Positions 35,485-43,933 of a DNA stretch of 64,000 bases are shown here, piece by piece. The notes beneath the pieces are model-generated. The model saw nothing but the letters and a program-made list of their open reading frames with translations. It had not been told where the DNA came from and did not search any database. This DNA is from Bacillus sp. OV166. Its GTDB lineage: Bacteria > Bacillota > Bacilli > Bacillales > Cytobacillaceae. Position numbers and translations under genes: made by a program. The DNA lies in assembly GCF_900177675.1 (NCBI RefSeq), contig NZ_FXWM01000001.1, positions 1,187,001 through 1,251,000 on the forward strand, given 5' to 3'. Positions within the stretch are counted from its first letter, which is position 1. Each line of letters begins with the position of its first letter.

Positions 35485-35859
35485 ATGTCTAATCTTTTTA
35501 TGAAAAGGATCTATGAGCCCTATGAGGAAATGGATGGCTGTAGAATTTTAATTGACCGTTTATGGCCGAGGGGAATTTCGAAGGATGCGGCGAAGCTTTC
35601 GTTTTGGTTTAAAGATCTAGCTCCAAGCAGTGAGCTGCGGAAGTGGTTTTGTCATAAGCCTGAGTTGTTTGAGGAATTTAGTAGAAGATACCTTGATGAG
35701 CTTCGCACGGACGAACAAAAGCGGGAATATATCCGGCAAATCATTGAAATGGAAGCTGAGGGTCCAGTAACACTCCTCTATGGAGCAAAGGAAAAGGTCC
35801 ATAATCACGCCTTGGTATTGATGGAGGAACTTGGTAGATTAATTGGAATGGAACGATGA
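35485..35859 (+). CDS. DUF488-family protein
   Basis: 124 residues. The family pattern is KRIYEPYEEMDGCRILIDRL (residues 7-26), WPRGISKDAAKLSFWFKDLA, then SELRKWFCHKPELFEEFSRR near residue 50 and GPVTLLYGAKEKVHNHALVL near residue 92. Proteins of this family are small cytosolic proteins of unknown function, sometimes linked to uroporphyrin-like or DNA-related genes; no role can be assigned here. GAGGTG precedes the ATG. It stands alone. Confidence 0.85.
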   Translation: MSNLFMKRIYEPYEEMDGCRILIDRLWPRGISKDAAKLSFWFKDLAPSSELRKWFCHKPELFEEFSRRYLDELRTDEQKREYIRQIIEMEAEGPVTLLYGAKEKVHNHALVLMEELGRLIGMER

Positions 35860-35876
35860 AGTAGGAGGACTTTCAA

Positions 35877-35971
35877 GCGTATGATGCCCGTGAAGGATGA
35901 AGAATCGGTCCAATGGTAACCATAGGTCGCGTATGATGCCTTGAAGGATGAAAAATCAGCCCAGCGGTAAC
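35877..35971. repeat. Imperfect tandem repeat, two 43-44-bp units
   Basis: Unit 1 (35877-35920) and unit 2 (35929-35971) both begin GCGTATGATGCC, continue GAAGGATGAA and end GGTAAC. They differ at about eight positions and are separated by eight bases (52-bp period). They lie in a gene-free gap between DUF488 and YitT. With only two copies and no cas genes this is not a CRISPR array. Confidence 0.6.
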
Positions 35972-36031
35972 TAGTAATACGACTAATCCCTTCAACCGAA
36001 AAATCTTAATCTCCATGAGCATCGGCCCTCT

Positions 36032-36856
36032 TTAATCTCGTCGGAATCGCCCCATTACCTCCATCGTTTGCATGATGTTCACAAAGGCCTTTTGATCCAC
36101 CGTTCTAATCGTGTGTTTTGTTTCATTTAATTCGTATTTGGTAATCACAGTGGTTAACACCTTTTTGGGCTTATGGGTGAATGCCCCTTCTGCATCCGTA
36201 ACCGTGACCCCTCGTGCATGCAAATGAATGAGGGCATCCGTAAGCTCTTCATACTTATCCGTCACAATCGTTAGGGTTAATTTATTCTGATTAGTGTATA
36301 CCATATCAACGGCACGACCAGACACATAAATGGCGATAATCGTATAAAGTGTGATGCCCCATCCAAAAATCAGCCCGGAAATCCCCACCACTAAAAAATT
36401 CATACAAATATTTAAAAAGCCAACCTGTAAGTTCCTTTTTTTCGCAAGAGTGAGACTAACAATATCCGTTCCTCCAGTCGAGCCTCCAATCCGAATGATT
36501 ATTCCTACCGCAATTCCATAAAGGGCCCCTCCAATGATGGAAGAAAGAAGAATATCATTGCTAATTGGATGAATTGGAATAAATTTCATACTGAATGATA
36601 AAACAATAACGGAATAACCAGTGAGCAAAATGAATTTTTTTCCTAAATATTTTAATCCTACTAAAAATAGGGGAATATTGATCAGCAAAATAATCCAGCC
36701 AGTATTGATATGTAAAAAATGGTGAATAAAAAAGGCGATGCCTGTTACACCACCGGAAGTTAGTTTATGTGGAATAAGAAACGTATTAAAGGCAAATCCA
36801 AATAACATCGAACAAAGCCCAATCACAATCAGTTGAGAAATCAATCGAAACAACAT
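36032..36856 (-). CDS. YitT-family membrane protein (DUF161 + DUF2179)
   Basis: 274 residues. The N-terminal part has five or six predicted membrane helices, with FAFNTFLIPHKLTSGGVTGI near residue 22 and GIIIRIGGSTGGTDIVSL near residue 122, the conserved YitT loops. The soluble C-terminal DUF2179 domain contains GVTVTDAEGAFTHKPKKVL near residue 222. B. subtilis has several paralogues, none with a well-defined function. The ATG at 36856 is preferred over GTG 36862, with AGAGGTG just upstream. Confidence 0.88.
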   Translation of the reverse strand: MLFRLISQLIVIGLCSMLFGFAFNTFLIPHKLTSGGVTGIAFFIHHFLHINTGWIILLINIPLFLVGLKYLGKKFILLTGYSVIVLSFSMKFIPIHPISNDILLSSIIGGALYGIAVGIIIRIGGSTGGTDIVSLTLAKKRNLQVGFLNICMNFLVVGISGLIFGWGITLYTIIAIYVSGRAVDMVYTNQNKLTLTIVTDKYEELTDALIHLHARGVTVTDAEGAFTHKPKKVLTTVITKYELNETKHTIRTVDQKAFVNIMQTMEVMGRFRRD

Positions 36857-36934
36857 GAACACCTCTATCTTTTTGTGGTGCTTTATTAATAGTCCTCCTA
36901 TTATTTTGTGCTATTTTTAAAAAGTTTATTTCAA

Positions 36935-36967
36935 AAAACAAAAAACGCCATCAAAAGAAGGCGTTTC
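36935..36967 (-). terminator. Intrinsic terminator for the TrhA-type gene
   Basis: On the minus strand AAACGCC pairs with GGCGTTT (36960-36966 and 36943-36949), followed by a T-run. Confidence 0.8.
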
Positions 36968-36981
36968 AAATGCACCAAAAA

Positions 36982-37629
36982 TTAAATGACATATAGGAAC
37001 ACGGTTAAAAAATGCGCCAGACTTCCTAGCAAAATGAAAATATGGAAAATCTCATGGAAGCCCATGTATTTTGACTGCAAGAACTTAGGTTTGGCACCGT
37101 AGATCACCCCGCCAATCGTATAAAAAATTCCCCCGAGGATGAGCAAAAATAAACCAATCGGGTTTAAGCTTCCAGTTAGCGGTGAGAATACAAACACAAT
37201 CATCCAACCCATCGCTAGATACAAGGAGGTAGAAATCCAGCGAGGGCAATTAAACCAGACCATTTTAAAAACAACCCCGCTAATTGCAATTCCTGCAATA
37301 ATTGAAAATAGAATCGCTCCTATTTTTCCGTTCAAACTGATAAAGCAAAAAGGAGTATACGTACCTGCGATTAATATGAAGATCATTGAATGATCCAGCC
37401 GTCGTAAAAAGGCAATGACTTTATCGCGAGCAATTACCATATGATAGGTGGCCGAAGCCGAGTAAAGCAGAATCATACTAACGCCGAAAATAATGACAGC
37501 AGTAATTGCAGACGGTGAACTTGTCGTCGCAGCCGCTTTGATAACCATCGCAAGGAGCCCGACGAAGGCTAAAACTGCTCCAGCTAAATGGGTTAATCCG
37601 TTGATAGGTTCGCGAATGTAATTATTCAT
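36982..37629 (-). CDS. Hemolysin III/TrhA family membrane protein (YqfA-like, PAQR fold)
   Basis: 215 residues with seven predicted helices. It has REPINGLTHLAGAVLAFVGL near residue 5 (conserved E...H), YSASATYHM near residue 60, RRLDHSMIFILIAGTYTPF near residue 77 and GFHEIFHIFILLGSLAHF near residue 192, giving the His cluster of the PAQR family. Members affect membrane fluidity or ion energisation; haemolysis is not implied. The ATG at 37629 follows GGGAGG; the longer frame to 37653 is not supported. Confidence 0.87.
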   Translation of the reverse strand: MNNYIREPINGLTHLAGAVLAFVGLLAMVIKAAATTSSPSAITAVIIFGVSMILLYSASATYHMVIARDKVIAFLRRLDHSMIFILIAGTYTPFCFISLNGKIGAILFSIIAGIAISGVVFKMVWFNCPRWISTSLYLAMGWMIVFVFSPLTGSLNPIGLFLLILGGIFYTIGGVIYGAKPKFLQSKYMGFHEIFHIFILLGSLAHFLTVFLYVI

Positions 37630-37759
37630 TTTATATGCCTCCCAGCACATCATGTAGTTTTAATAACTACTTATTATAATAACGATATATCAACATCTAG
37701 TCAATGCATATATCTTTAGGTATAATAAAAAAATAAAGACCATGATCGGAGATAGATGA

Positions 37760-38350
37760 ATGGAAAATATCAATCAAATTATTGAGCAACTCGGCTTAGA
37801 AGCCAGCTTAGCTTTAGATGAGATACCACAGATCGATTTATATATGGACCAGGTGATTCAATTATTTGAAAATAAATTCACGAATACCAAACGAAATGAT
37901 GACGACAAAGTCCTCACCAAAACTATGATCAATAACTATGCAAAAGGAAAGCTCATTTTTCCAATCCATAATAAAAAATATTCAAAAGAACACCTGATCC
38001 TCATGAGCTTAATTTACCAGCTAAAAGGGGCCTTATCCATTAATGATATTAAAGTTACCCTTCAAGGGATCAATCAAAAAATTATCAAAGAGGAGATGGA
38101 GTTAGATTCTTTTTATACGAGTTATCTGAATTTAACACGCCAAAATGTTGAGGATTTCAAAGTAGACATTGAGGAAAGAGTAAAGGATGTTAGAGAAGAA
38201 ATCACCGAGGATGAAAAAGGAAACTCGCCGTATCTTGAGCAGGTATTAATGATTTCATCTCTCGTTCATATGAGTAATTTATATCGGAAAGTGGCCGAAA
38301 AACTAGTCGATGACATAACAGTAAAAAAAGAAGCAAAGCGTCACAAATAA
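37760..38350 (+). CDS. DUF1836-family protein
   Basis: 196 residues. The central LTKTMINNYAKGKLIFP near residue 53 and HNKKYSKEHLILMSLIYQLK near residue 70 resemble a MerR-like winged helix and define DUF1836; the rest is helical and charged. Function unknown, possibly DNA binding. CGGAGAT precedes the ATG. Its stop overlaps the end of the convergent beta-helix gene by ten bases, with no terminator between them. Confidence 0.8.
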   Translation: MENINQIIEQLGLEASLALDEIPQIDLYMDQVIQLFENKFTNTKRNDDDKVLTKTMINNYAKGKLIFPIHNKKYSKEHLILMSLIYQLKGALSINDIKVTLQGINQKIIKEEMELDSFYTSYLNLTRQNVEDFKVDIEERVKDVREEITEDEKGNSPYLEQVLMISSLVHMSNLYRKVAEKLVDDITVKKEAKRHK

Positions 38351-39909
38351 TTGTCGACGCTTTCTGCATTTTCAATGGTAATATCTTTGACCCCTAATCC
38401 GACTTCGATCGCTTTTGGTGCGGAATTTCGGCTCATCAAATCATAAATTTGAATTGAATCCGCTCGATTTTCGCCGCCGAATACTTTAATATCGCTCCCC
38501 GCTTTTTTAAAATCTTTAACAGATATATGTTTTAATATCACATTTCTTGCCCGATACTGAACGGCAATTACCGGGTGGCCTTTGTAGTCATAATCGGGGT
38601 CACCAACCAAAGTAAAATGGTTAATGATTACATTTTTATAAGCTGAGACAACCATTCCGCGCGGCGTTGAGTCTTTATATAACTCAGTAAAAATCGGCGC
38701 AATGGATACAAGATTGGTAGCACTAATATTGTAGGCAGTTTGAGATTCAGTCTCCGTGCTTTTGTGATGTCCAATATGCCGGAAATTAAACGAGCGGTTA
38801 TCGTGGACCGAAATATGTCCGATAATTTGTACGTTTGAAGCGGCTGAAGAATTTTCGTGCGCTTTTATTTCCACCCCGCCAAAGCATCGGGCAGAAGAAT
38901 TATTTACAAGCAACACATTCCTCGAACCATCATCGACCTCAATTCCGTTAGAGTTAGAAAAGCCTTTCTTGTGGGCACGACCGCTTGGGTCACACAGATG
39001 GCAGCGGGAGATGAAGACATAATCACTGTGATGGGTGGTGATACCATCATCACCGAAGCCATAGCCATTCAAGTTATCGAGCCAGACATACTTACTGCCA
39101 TTGCGGGCGCGAAAGCCGTCACCCGCATAATTGTACAGAGTTGATGAAACATCAAAGCAATGCAGTCCTGGATTAATCCCTTCAACATCCCTTATCCAGC
39201 CATAAGTAACATTTGCATAGGTTAAGCAACTTGAGTGATTGCCCCAAGTACTTGTTTTCGCCACGTTGCCAAGCCTTTCGACATTCCAGTCCAAACTTAG
39301 GGAGCCGACGTAAAGATGATGATTCCCTTTCCAGTGATTCTTGTTAGTAATGAGCCGAGTACCTTTATCGGCAACATCATGGAGTTTAATCGTCGTCACA
39401 CCTTTTCCTGCACCAACAAACATGGTCCAAGAGGGCAGTTGGATTCCCTTTGTTATAAATACCCCAGCTGGTACAATCACTTTCACTTTGCCGTTGCCAA
39501 TCGCTTTTTTAAATGCAAGGGTGTTATCCGTCTTCCCATCGCCAATTGCTCCAAAATCTTCAACATGGACCTCTTTCACCATATTCTGATGTAAATTCAA
39601 GTATTCTTCATCCAACATACCTTTCCAATCCGGAAACACATTTCCTTCAGGATCTACCTTAACCTTTACTTGATCATCAGAAGTGGCGGTCGTCGATAAA
39701 AGGCGGAACAAAGCTGCTGTCATTTTTTGAGGAAGTGATCCGGTTAAATGTCGAATTTCCTTCTGACGAGGAGAGGCTTCATTCCCTCGTGTTCGATTGA
39801 AAAGCTGCTCGGTTTCTTGAATGGCCTTTTTTAGGTCCAATTGGTTTGTAAATTGGGCTAGAATTGCAGCATTCTTTCTTGGATCATGGTTTTTCTCTAA
39901 ATAAAGCAA
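38341..39909 (-). CDS. Right-handed parallel beta-helix protein (pectate-lyase-3/tailspike-like)
   Basis: 522 residues. After a helical N-terminal segment of about 130 residues, HVEDFGAIGDGKTDNTLAFK (near 134) is the opening strand of the Pectate_lyase_3/GH28-like superfamily. Repeated coils follow, such as YVWLDNLNGYGFGDDGITTH, NGIEVDDGSRNVLLVNNSSA and GGVEIKAHENSSAASNVQII. Similar folds occur in phage tailspikes and polysaccharide lyases or epimerases. No signal peptide is seen. Start TTG 39909 follows GGAGTG. No phage genes surround it. It may bind or cleave a glycan, but the catalytic residues cannot be assigned. Confidence 0.75.
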   Translation of the reverse strand: MLYLEKNHDPRKNAAILAQFTNQLDLKKAIQETEQLFNRTRGNEASPRQKEIRHLTGSLPQKMTAALFRLLSTTATSDDQVKVKVDPEGNVFPDWKGMLDEEYLNLHQNMVKEVHVEDFGAIGDGKTDNTLAFKKAIGNGKVKVIVPAGVFITKGIQLPSWTMFVGAGKGVTTIKLHDVADKGTRLITNKNHWKGNHHLYVGSLSLDWNVERLGNVAKTSTWGNHSSCLTYANVTYGWIRDVEGINPGLHCFDVSSTLYNYAGDGFRARNGSKYVWLDNLNGYGFGDDGITTHHSDYVFISRCHLCDPSGRAHKKGFSNSNGIEVDDGSRNVLLVNNSSARCFGGVEIKAHENSSAASNVQIIGHISVHDNRSFNFRHIGHHKSTETESQTAYNISATNLVSIAPIFTELYKDSTPRGMVVSAYKNVIINHFTLVGDPDYDYKGHPVIAVQYRARNVILKHISVKDFKKAGSDIKVFGGENRADSIQIYDLMSRNSAPKAIEVGLGVKDITIENAESVDNYL

Positions 39910-40030
39910 TTGTTTCTCACTCCAAAGGACATTCTAATTAAAATTATTATGTCATTATTCGGCGATAAATAAAATTTTCATTTTGGGGAAAAATCTTTTT
40001 GAATTAACATTACTAGAAGGAGATTATCAT

Positions 40031-40684
40031 TTGAAAAAATTAACTAAAAAATTTACCGTATTGCTATTGTCTATCGCCCTAATTCTACCTGCCATTAGCG
40101 TGAAGGCAGCCCCGCCCCCACCACCAGTTAGCCAGAAGCAGACCATGAGCGAGTCTGCTCACCAACTAAAGTTTAACTTCAGAAGACTTTGGATCGAGCA
40201 TGCTATTTGGACGAGCCGTTATATTGTTAGCGCAGAAGCAAACCTTAAAGACCAACAAATGGTTTTGGCTAGACTTTTGAAAAACCAAGATGAAATCGGA
40301 AATGCAATCAAACCTTTTTACGGTGAAGCAGCAGGCACCAAGCTTGCCCAATTGTTACGAGAACACATTCTGCTTGCCGGAAAGGTCCTCGAAGCTGCCA
40401 AAACCAAAAACCAAGCTGATTTGAAAAAATATAATACTGCATGGTACAAAAATGCGGATGATATTGCAGCATTCCTCAGCAGTGCAAATCCAAATTGGAA
40501 TAACACTGCATTGAAGCAGTTGTTACATGCGGACTTAAGGATGGTTACAAATAGTGTACTTGCAAGACTTAAAAAGGATTGGAACGGAGACATTCGTGCG
40601 TTTGATGAAGGGGAAATTCACCTAATAAAAGTTGCTGACGTCTTATCAGATGGAATCATCAAACAGTTCCCACAGAAGTTTTAA
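40031..40684 (+). CDS. Secreted helical protein of unknown function
   Basis: 217 residues. The N-terminus MKKLTKKFTVLLLSIALILP followed by AISVKA is a signal peptide, probably cleaved before a short proline run (APPPPPV). The mature part is all-helical: LKFNFRRLWIEHAIWTSRYI, a second helix with KNQDEIGNAIKPFYGEAAG, then LREHILLAGKVLEAAKTKNQ and NTALKQLLHADLRMV, suggesting a four-helix bundle with His/Glu residues. No family name is recognised. TTG 40031 follows AGAAGGAGAT; the frame from 39983 lacks such a site. A terminator ends this one-gene unit. Confidence 0.75.
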   Translation: MKKLTKKFTVLLLSIALILPAISVKAAPPPPPVSQKQTMSESAHQLKFNFRRLWIEHAIWTSRYIVSAEANLKDQQMVLARLLKNQDEIGNAIKPFYGEAAGTKLAQLLREHILLAGKVLEAAKTKNQADLKKYNTAWYKNADDIAAFLSSANPNWNNTALKQLLHADLRMVTNSVLARLKKDWNGDIRAFDEGEIHLIKVADVLSDGIIKQFPQKF

Positions 40685-40698
40685 CAAAAGGAAAGATT

Positions 40699-40739
40699 AG
40701 CTTGTGGACAGAATTTGACCTGTCTACAAGCTTTTTTTT
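40699..40739 (+). terminator. Intrinsic terminator after the secreted protein gene
   Basis: AGCTTGTGGACAG (40699-40711) pairs with CTGTCTACAAGCT (40720-40732) with one G-T, then eight Ts. Confidence 0.85.
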
Positions 40740-40852
40740 GCTCGTTGTCATTTATCTCATGTTTTTAATTATGAAAAACGTAAATGAGGTGTCTGGCGGG
40801 GGATAATTAACAAAAAAAGAAAAATACTAACAAATGTTCGGAGGTGGAATCA

Positions 40853-41167
40853 ATGGAACAGAAAGATTTTGAACAAATTTATGAAGAATACAAGCAGGAG
40901 AGTCAGCAGCAAGCCCAAATTGAAGCAGGTGATAGTAATCCAGATGGCAAAGAAGTATTCGTTTCCGTCAGGAAGAACGATGATGGAGATATTATCGCTT
41001 TTAAAACAAGCGCTGGACGCGAGTTGGATTATATCACGGCTTTGAATGAGGCGAAAGCTGGCAAGATCGCTCATGTGGATGTCTTTCACAAATATGGTCG
41101 TGACATCATCCGCAGTGAGCCAGACGGAATTAAAGAAAATAATCTGGATCAATTACCTGGTTTTTAA
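40853..41167 (+). CDS. DUF3892-family protein
   Basis: 104 residues. The C-terminal two-thirds match DUF3892: VFVSVRKNDDGDIIAFKTSA near residue 35, GRELDYITALNEAKAGKIAH near residue 55, then VDVFHKYGRDIIRSEPDG. The N-terminus is a charged helix rich in Glu and Gln. Function unknown. CGGAGGTGG lies upstream of the ATG at 40853. It ends 11 bases before the GNAT gene, so the two are probably co-transcribed. Confidence 0.82.
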   Translation: MEQKDFEQIYEEYKQESQQQAQIEAGDSNPDGKEVFVSVRKNDDGDIIAFKTSAGRELDYITALNEAKAGKIAHVDVFHKYGRDIIRSEPDGIKENNLDQLPGF

Positions 41168-41178
41168 GGAGTGTGTCC

Positions 41179-41754
41179 ATGCATTGGTATGAAAAGTTGA
41201 ATCAGTATTTTCCTGTTGAAGAAATGAAATCAAGAGCACATATGGAAACCTTACTGAAAGAGCGATCAAACATCTATCATAAGGATGAGGGACCGAATCA
41301 TGTTTTAATGTATGCAGAACTAGATAAGTTTGTATTTATTGATTATTTATTTGTTTCAAAAAATGCCCGTGGTGAGGGACTAGGTCATAAACTATTGGAA
41401 AAGTTAAAACAAAAAGGGAAGCCGATCATTCTTGAAGTGGAACCAGTCAATTATGAGGATAGCGATACTGAAAAACGTCTCCATTTTTATAAACGAGAAA
41501 AATTCGAGCACGCCGTGTCCATTGGATATGAGAGGAAATCATTGGCGACTAATGAGGTAAATAGGATGGAAATTCTCTATTGGGCACCAAATAATGAATC
41601 CGAAGAAATGATTTTTGAAGCAATTAAACAAACATATGATACAATTCACACCTATAAAGATCACCACTTTTATGGTAAATCCTACGAGCCGGTGGATGAG
41701 GCTTTAACCTTTAACGAAGAATCTGAGAATAAAAATATATTAAACGAGTTGTAA
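41179..41754 (+). CDS. GNAT-family N-acetyltransferase
   Basis: 191 residues. Motif A of the acetyl-CoA site is visible as IDYLFVSKNARGEGLGHKLL near residue 55 (R-x-x-G-x-G/A), followed by KPIILEVEPVNYEDSDTEKR and LHFYKREKFEHA, motif B. The last 70 residues extend past the GNAT core and are unassigned. The substrate is unknown. The ATG at 41179 lies 7 bases after AAGGAG. A bidirectional terminator follows, shared with leuD. Confidence 0.82.
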   Translation: MHWYEKLNQYFPVEEMKSRAHMETLLKERSNIYHKDEGPNHVLMYAELDKFVFIDYLFVSKNARGEGLGHKLLEKLKQKGKPIILEVEPVNYEDSDTEKRLHFYKREKFEHAVSIGYERKSLATNEVNRMEILYWAPNNESEEMIFEAIKQTYDTIHTYKDHHFYGKSYEPVDEALTFNEESENKNILNEL

Positions 41755-41781
41755 CACCCATGCTTTCTCTAAATAAATAAT

Positions 41782-41817
41782 AAAAAAATGAGCCTGGGTA
41801 TCCAAGCTCATTTTTTA
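41782..41817. terminator. Bidirectional terminator between GNAT gene and leuD
   Basis: AAAAAATGAGC and GCTCATTTTTT form a hairpin with A/T runs on both sides, between convergent genes. Confidence 0.85.
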
Positions 41818-42399
41818 TTATTTACTTAGTTCGTATTGTGAAATTTTATCCTCATATGTCAAGGTAACACCAATTTCATCCCAGCCATTCAGCAGCATGA
41901 CTTTAGGATACGGGGCAATTTCGAATGTAACCTTAAAGCCTTCGTTATCATAAACCACTTGATTCTCAAGGTCTACGGTTAATTGGTATTCCACGGATTC
42001 AGCTTTTTTAATAATGTACTGAACTTGTTCGTCACTAACCTGGATAGGGAGAATCCCATTTTTTACACAATTGTTTTTAAAAATATCTGCATAACTTGGG
42101 GCAATGACAATTTTAAAGCCAAAATCTTGAACAGCCCATGGAGCGTGCTCACGTGAGGAGCCGCAGCCAAAGTTTTCACCGGCAACCAAAATTGATGCAC
42201 CATTATATTTTGGATCATTCAATGAAAAATCAGGTCGAAGATTTCCATTGTCATCAAAACGCCAATGATAAAACAGGAATTGTCCAAAGCCGCTGCGTTC
42301 AATCCGCTTTAAAAACTGCTTAGGGATAATTTGGTCAGTATCAACGTTTGACCGGTTTAATGGATAAACAAGGCCTTGATGTATTTTTAACGGTTCCAT
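41818..42399 (-). CDS. leuD: 3-isopropylmalate dehydratase small subunit
   Basis: 193 residues. With LeuC it isomerises 2- to 3-isopropylmalate in leucine synthesis. Motifs are NRSNVDTDQIIPKQFLKRIE near residue 16, ILVAGENFGCGSSREHAPWA near residue 69 (swivel domain loop) and APSYADIFKNNCVKNGILPI near residue 97. Last gene of the ilv-leu operon, 3 bases after leuC. Confidence 0.97.
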   Translation of the reverse strand: MEPLKIHQGLVYPLNRSNVDTDQIIPKQFLKRIERSGFGQFLFYHWRFDDNGNLRPDFSLNDPKYNGASILVAGENFGCGSSREHAPWAVQDFGFKIVIAPSYADIFKNNCVKNGILPIQVSDEQVQYIIKKAESVEYQLTVDLENQVVYDNEGFKVTFEIAPYPKVMLLNGWDEIGVTLTYEDKISQYELSK

Positions 42400-42402
42400 A
42401 TA

Positions 42403-43824
42403 TTATCTAACCTCCTGTGCTGCAGAGAATTGTCGGACATCAACGAAGTGGCCTGCAACAGCGGCAGCGGCTGCCATTTCAGGACTGACAAGGTGGGTTC
42501 TGGCCCCGTTACCTTGACGGCCTTCAAAATTTCGGTTAGAAGTAGAGGCGCAGCGTTCCCCAGGTGGAACAATATCATCATTCATCGCCAAGCACATACT
42601 GCAGCCTGCTTCGCGCCATTCAAAGCCTGCATCTGTAAAGACTTTATCAAGTCCTTCTTTTTCTGCCGCAAGCTTAACGCTAAATGAACCTGGAACGACG
42701 ATGGCGGTAACAGATGGGCTGACCTTTAAGCCCCGTATAACCTCAGCTGCACTTCGTAAGTCGCTTATGCGCGAATTAGTGCAAGAACCGATGAAAACAT
42801 GGTCAATTTTTACACTTGAAATAGGCTGACCTGCTTCAAGGCCCATGTATTCAAGCGCACGGTTAATCTCGTCCTTTTCGCTTATCTTCTCAGTTTCATC
42901 AGGGTTTGGCACATTGGCAGTAATTGGAATACACATTCCCGGATTTGTTCCCCACGTTACCTGTGGTTCAACTTCGGTTGCTTCAATTTCAACAACCCGA
43001 TCATAAGCAGCACCTTCATCCGTAGCAAGAGCCTTCCATTGTGCAACTGCTTCTTCAAACGCTTCCCCTTTAGGGACATGCCGTCTTCCTCTTAAGTATT
43101 CAAAAGTGGTTTCATCCGGAGTAATAAGCCCGGCTCTAGCACCCGCTTCAATGGACATATTACAAACGGTCATTCGCTCTTCCATGGAGAGAGAGCGGAT
43201 AGCTTCCCCTGTGTATTCCATCACATAACCCGTTCCAAATTGGACACCGAATTTACCGATGATGGCAAGAATTAAGTCTTTAGCAGTTACGCCAGTACCT
43301 AGCTTACCGTTCACTTTGACATTTAACGTTTTAGGCGGTGCTTGCCAAAGTGTTTGTGTTGCAAGAACATGCTCGACCTCACTTGTACCAATTCCAAAAG
43401 CAAGTGCACCAAATGCACCATGTGTAGAGGTATGACTATCACCGCAAACAATTGTTTTACCAGGCTGTGTAAGACCAAGTTCAGGTCCAATTACATGGAC
43501 AATCCCATTATCCGGATGATGAATATCAGCGAGAGTAATCCCGAATTCCTGGCAATTCTCTTGCAGTGTATCGATTTGTTTTTTTGAAATAGGGTCATTG
43601 ATTACAAGACGTTGGCGAGTTGGAACATTATGATCCATCGTTGCGAAAGTAAGGTCCGGTCGTCGCACCTTGCGCCCGTTCATTCGCAAGCCCTCAAATG
43701 CCTGAGGAGAGGTTACTTCGTGAACAAGGTGTAAATCAATATATAATAAATCCGGCTTTCCTTCTTCTTGATGTACAACATGCTTTTCCCAAATTTTTTG
43801 GATTATATTTTTTGGTGTTTGCAT
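42403..43824 (-). CDS. leuC: 3-isopropylmalate dehydratase large subunit
   Basis: 473 residues. Aconitase-type 4Fe-4S enzyme subunit. Motifs are [20 protein letters not shown] near residue 28, [20 protein letters not shown] near residue 127 and [14 protein letters not shown] near residue 343, plus GCSMCLAMN near residue 405: the three cluster Cys residues. ATG 43824 follows AGGAAGGA; the longer frame to 43872 is not needed. A perfect stem-loop lies between leuB and this gene (43892-43920). Confidence 0.97.
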   Translation of the reverse strand: MQTPKNIIQKIWEKHVVHQEEGKPDLLYIDLHLVHEVTSPQAFEGLRMNGRKVRRPDLTFATMDHNVPTRQRLVINDPISKKQIDTLQENCQEFGITLADIHHPDNGIVHVIGPELGLTQPGKTIVCGDSHTSTHGAFGALAFGIGTSEVEHVLATQTLWQAPPKTLNVKVNGKLGTGVTAKDLILAIIGKFGVQFGTGYVMEYTGEAIRSLSMEERMTVCNMSIEAGARAGLITPDETTFEYLRGRRHVPKGEAFEEAVAQWKALATDEGAAYDRVVEIEATEVEPQVTWGTNPGMCIPITANVPNPDETEKISEKDEINRALEYMGLEAGQPISSVKIDHVFIGSCTNSRISDLRSAAEVIRGLKVSPSVTAIVVPGSFSVKLAAEKEGLDKVFTDAGFEWREAGCSMCLAMNDDIVPPGERCASTSNRNFEGRQGNGARTHLVSPEMAAAAAVAGHFVDVRQFSAAQEVR

Positions 43825-43891
43825 AGCGTCCTTCCTCACATTAATGAATTTTATTGTGTGACTAACTAACAAATATTTTGGATAAATTTAG

Positions 43892-43920
43892 GGGTAAATC
43901 GCAACAAAGACGATTTACCC
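43892..43920 (-). other. Stem-loop between leuB and leuC
   Basis: Perfect 10-base arms GGGTAAATCG (43892-43901) and CGATTTACCC (43911-43920) with a 9-base loop. No T-run follows on the minus strand, so an mRNA processing or stability element is likelier than a terminator. Confidence 0.55.
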
Positions 43921-43933
43921 ACCCAATCAATCA

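Noticed and set aside
35877..35971. CRISPR array
   Set aside because: Only two imperfect units, an 8-bp spacer and no cas genes.
38341..39909. Prophage around the tailspike-like gene
   Set aside because: Neighbours are housekeeping-type genes; no integrase, capsid, terminase or lysis genes are present.
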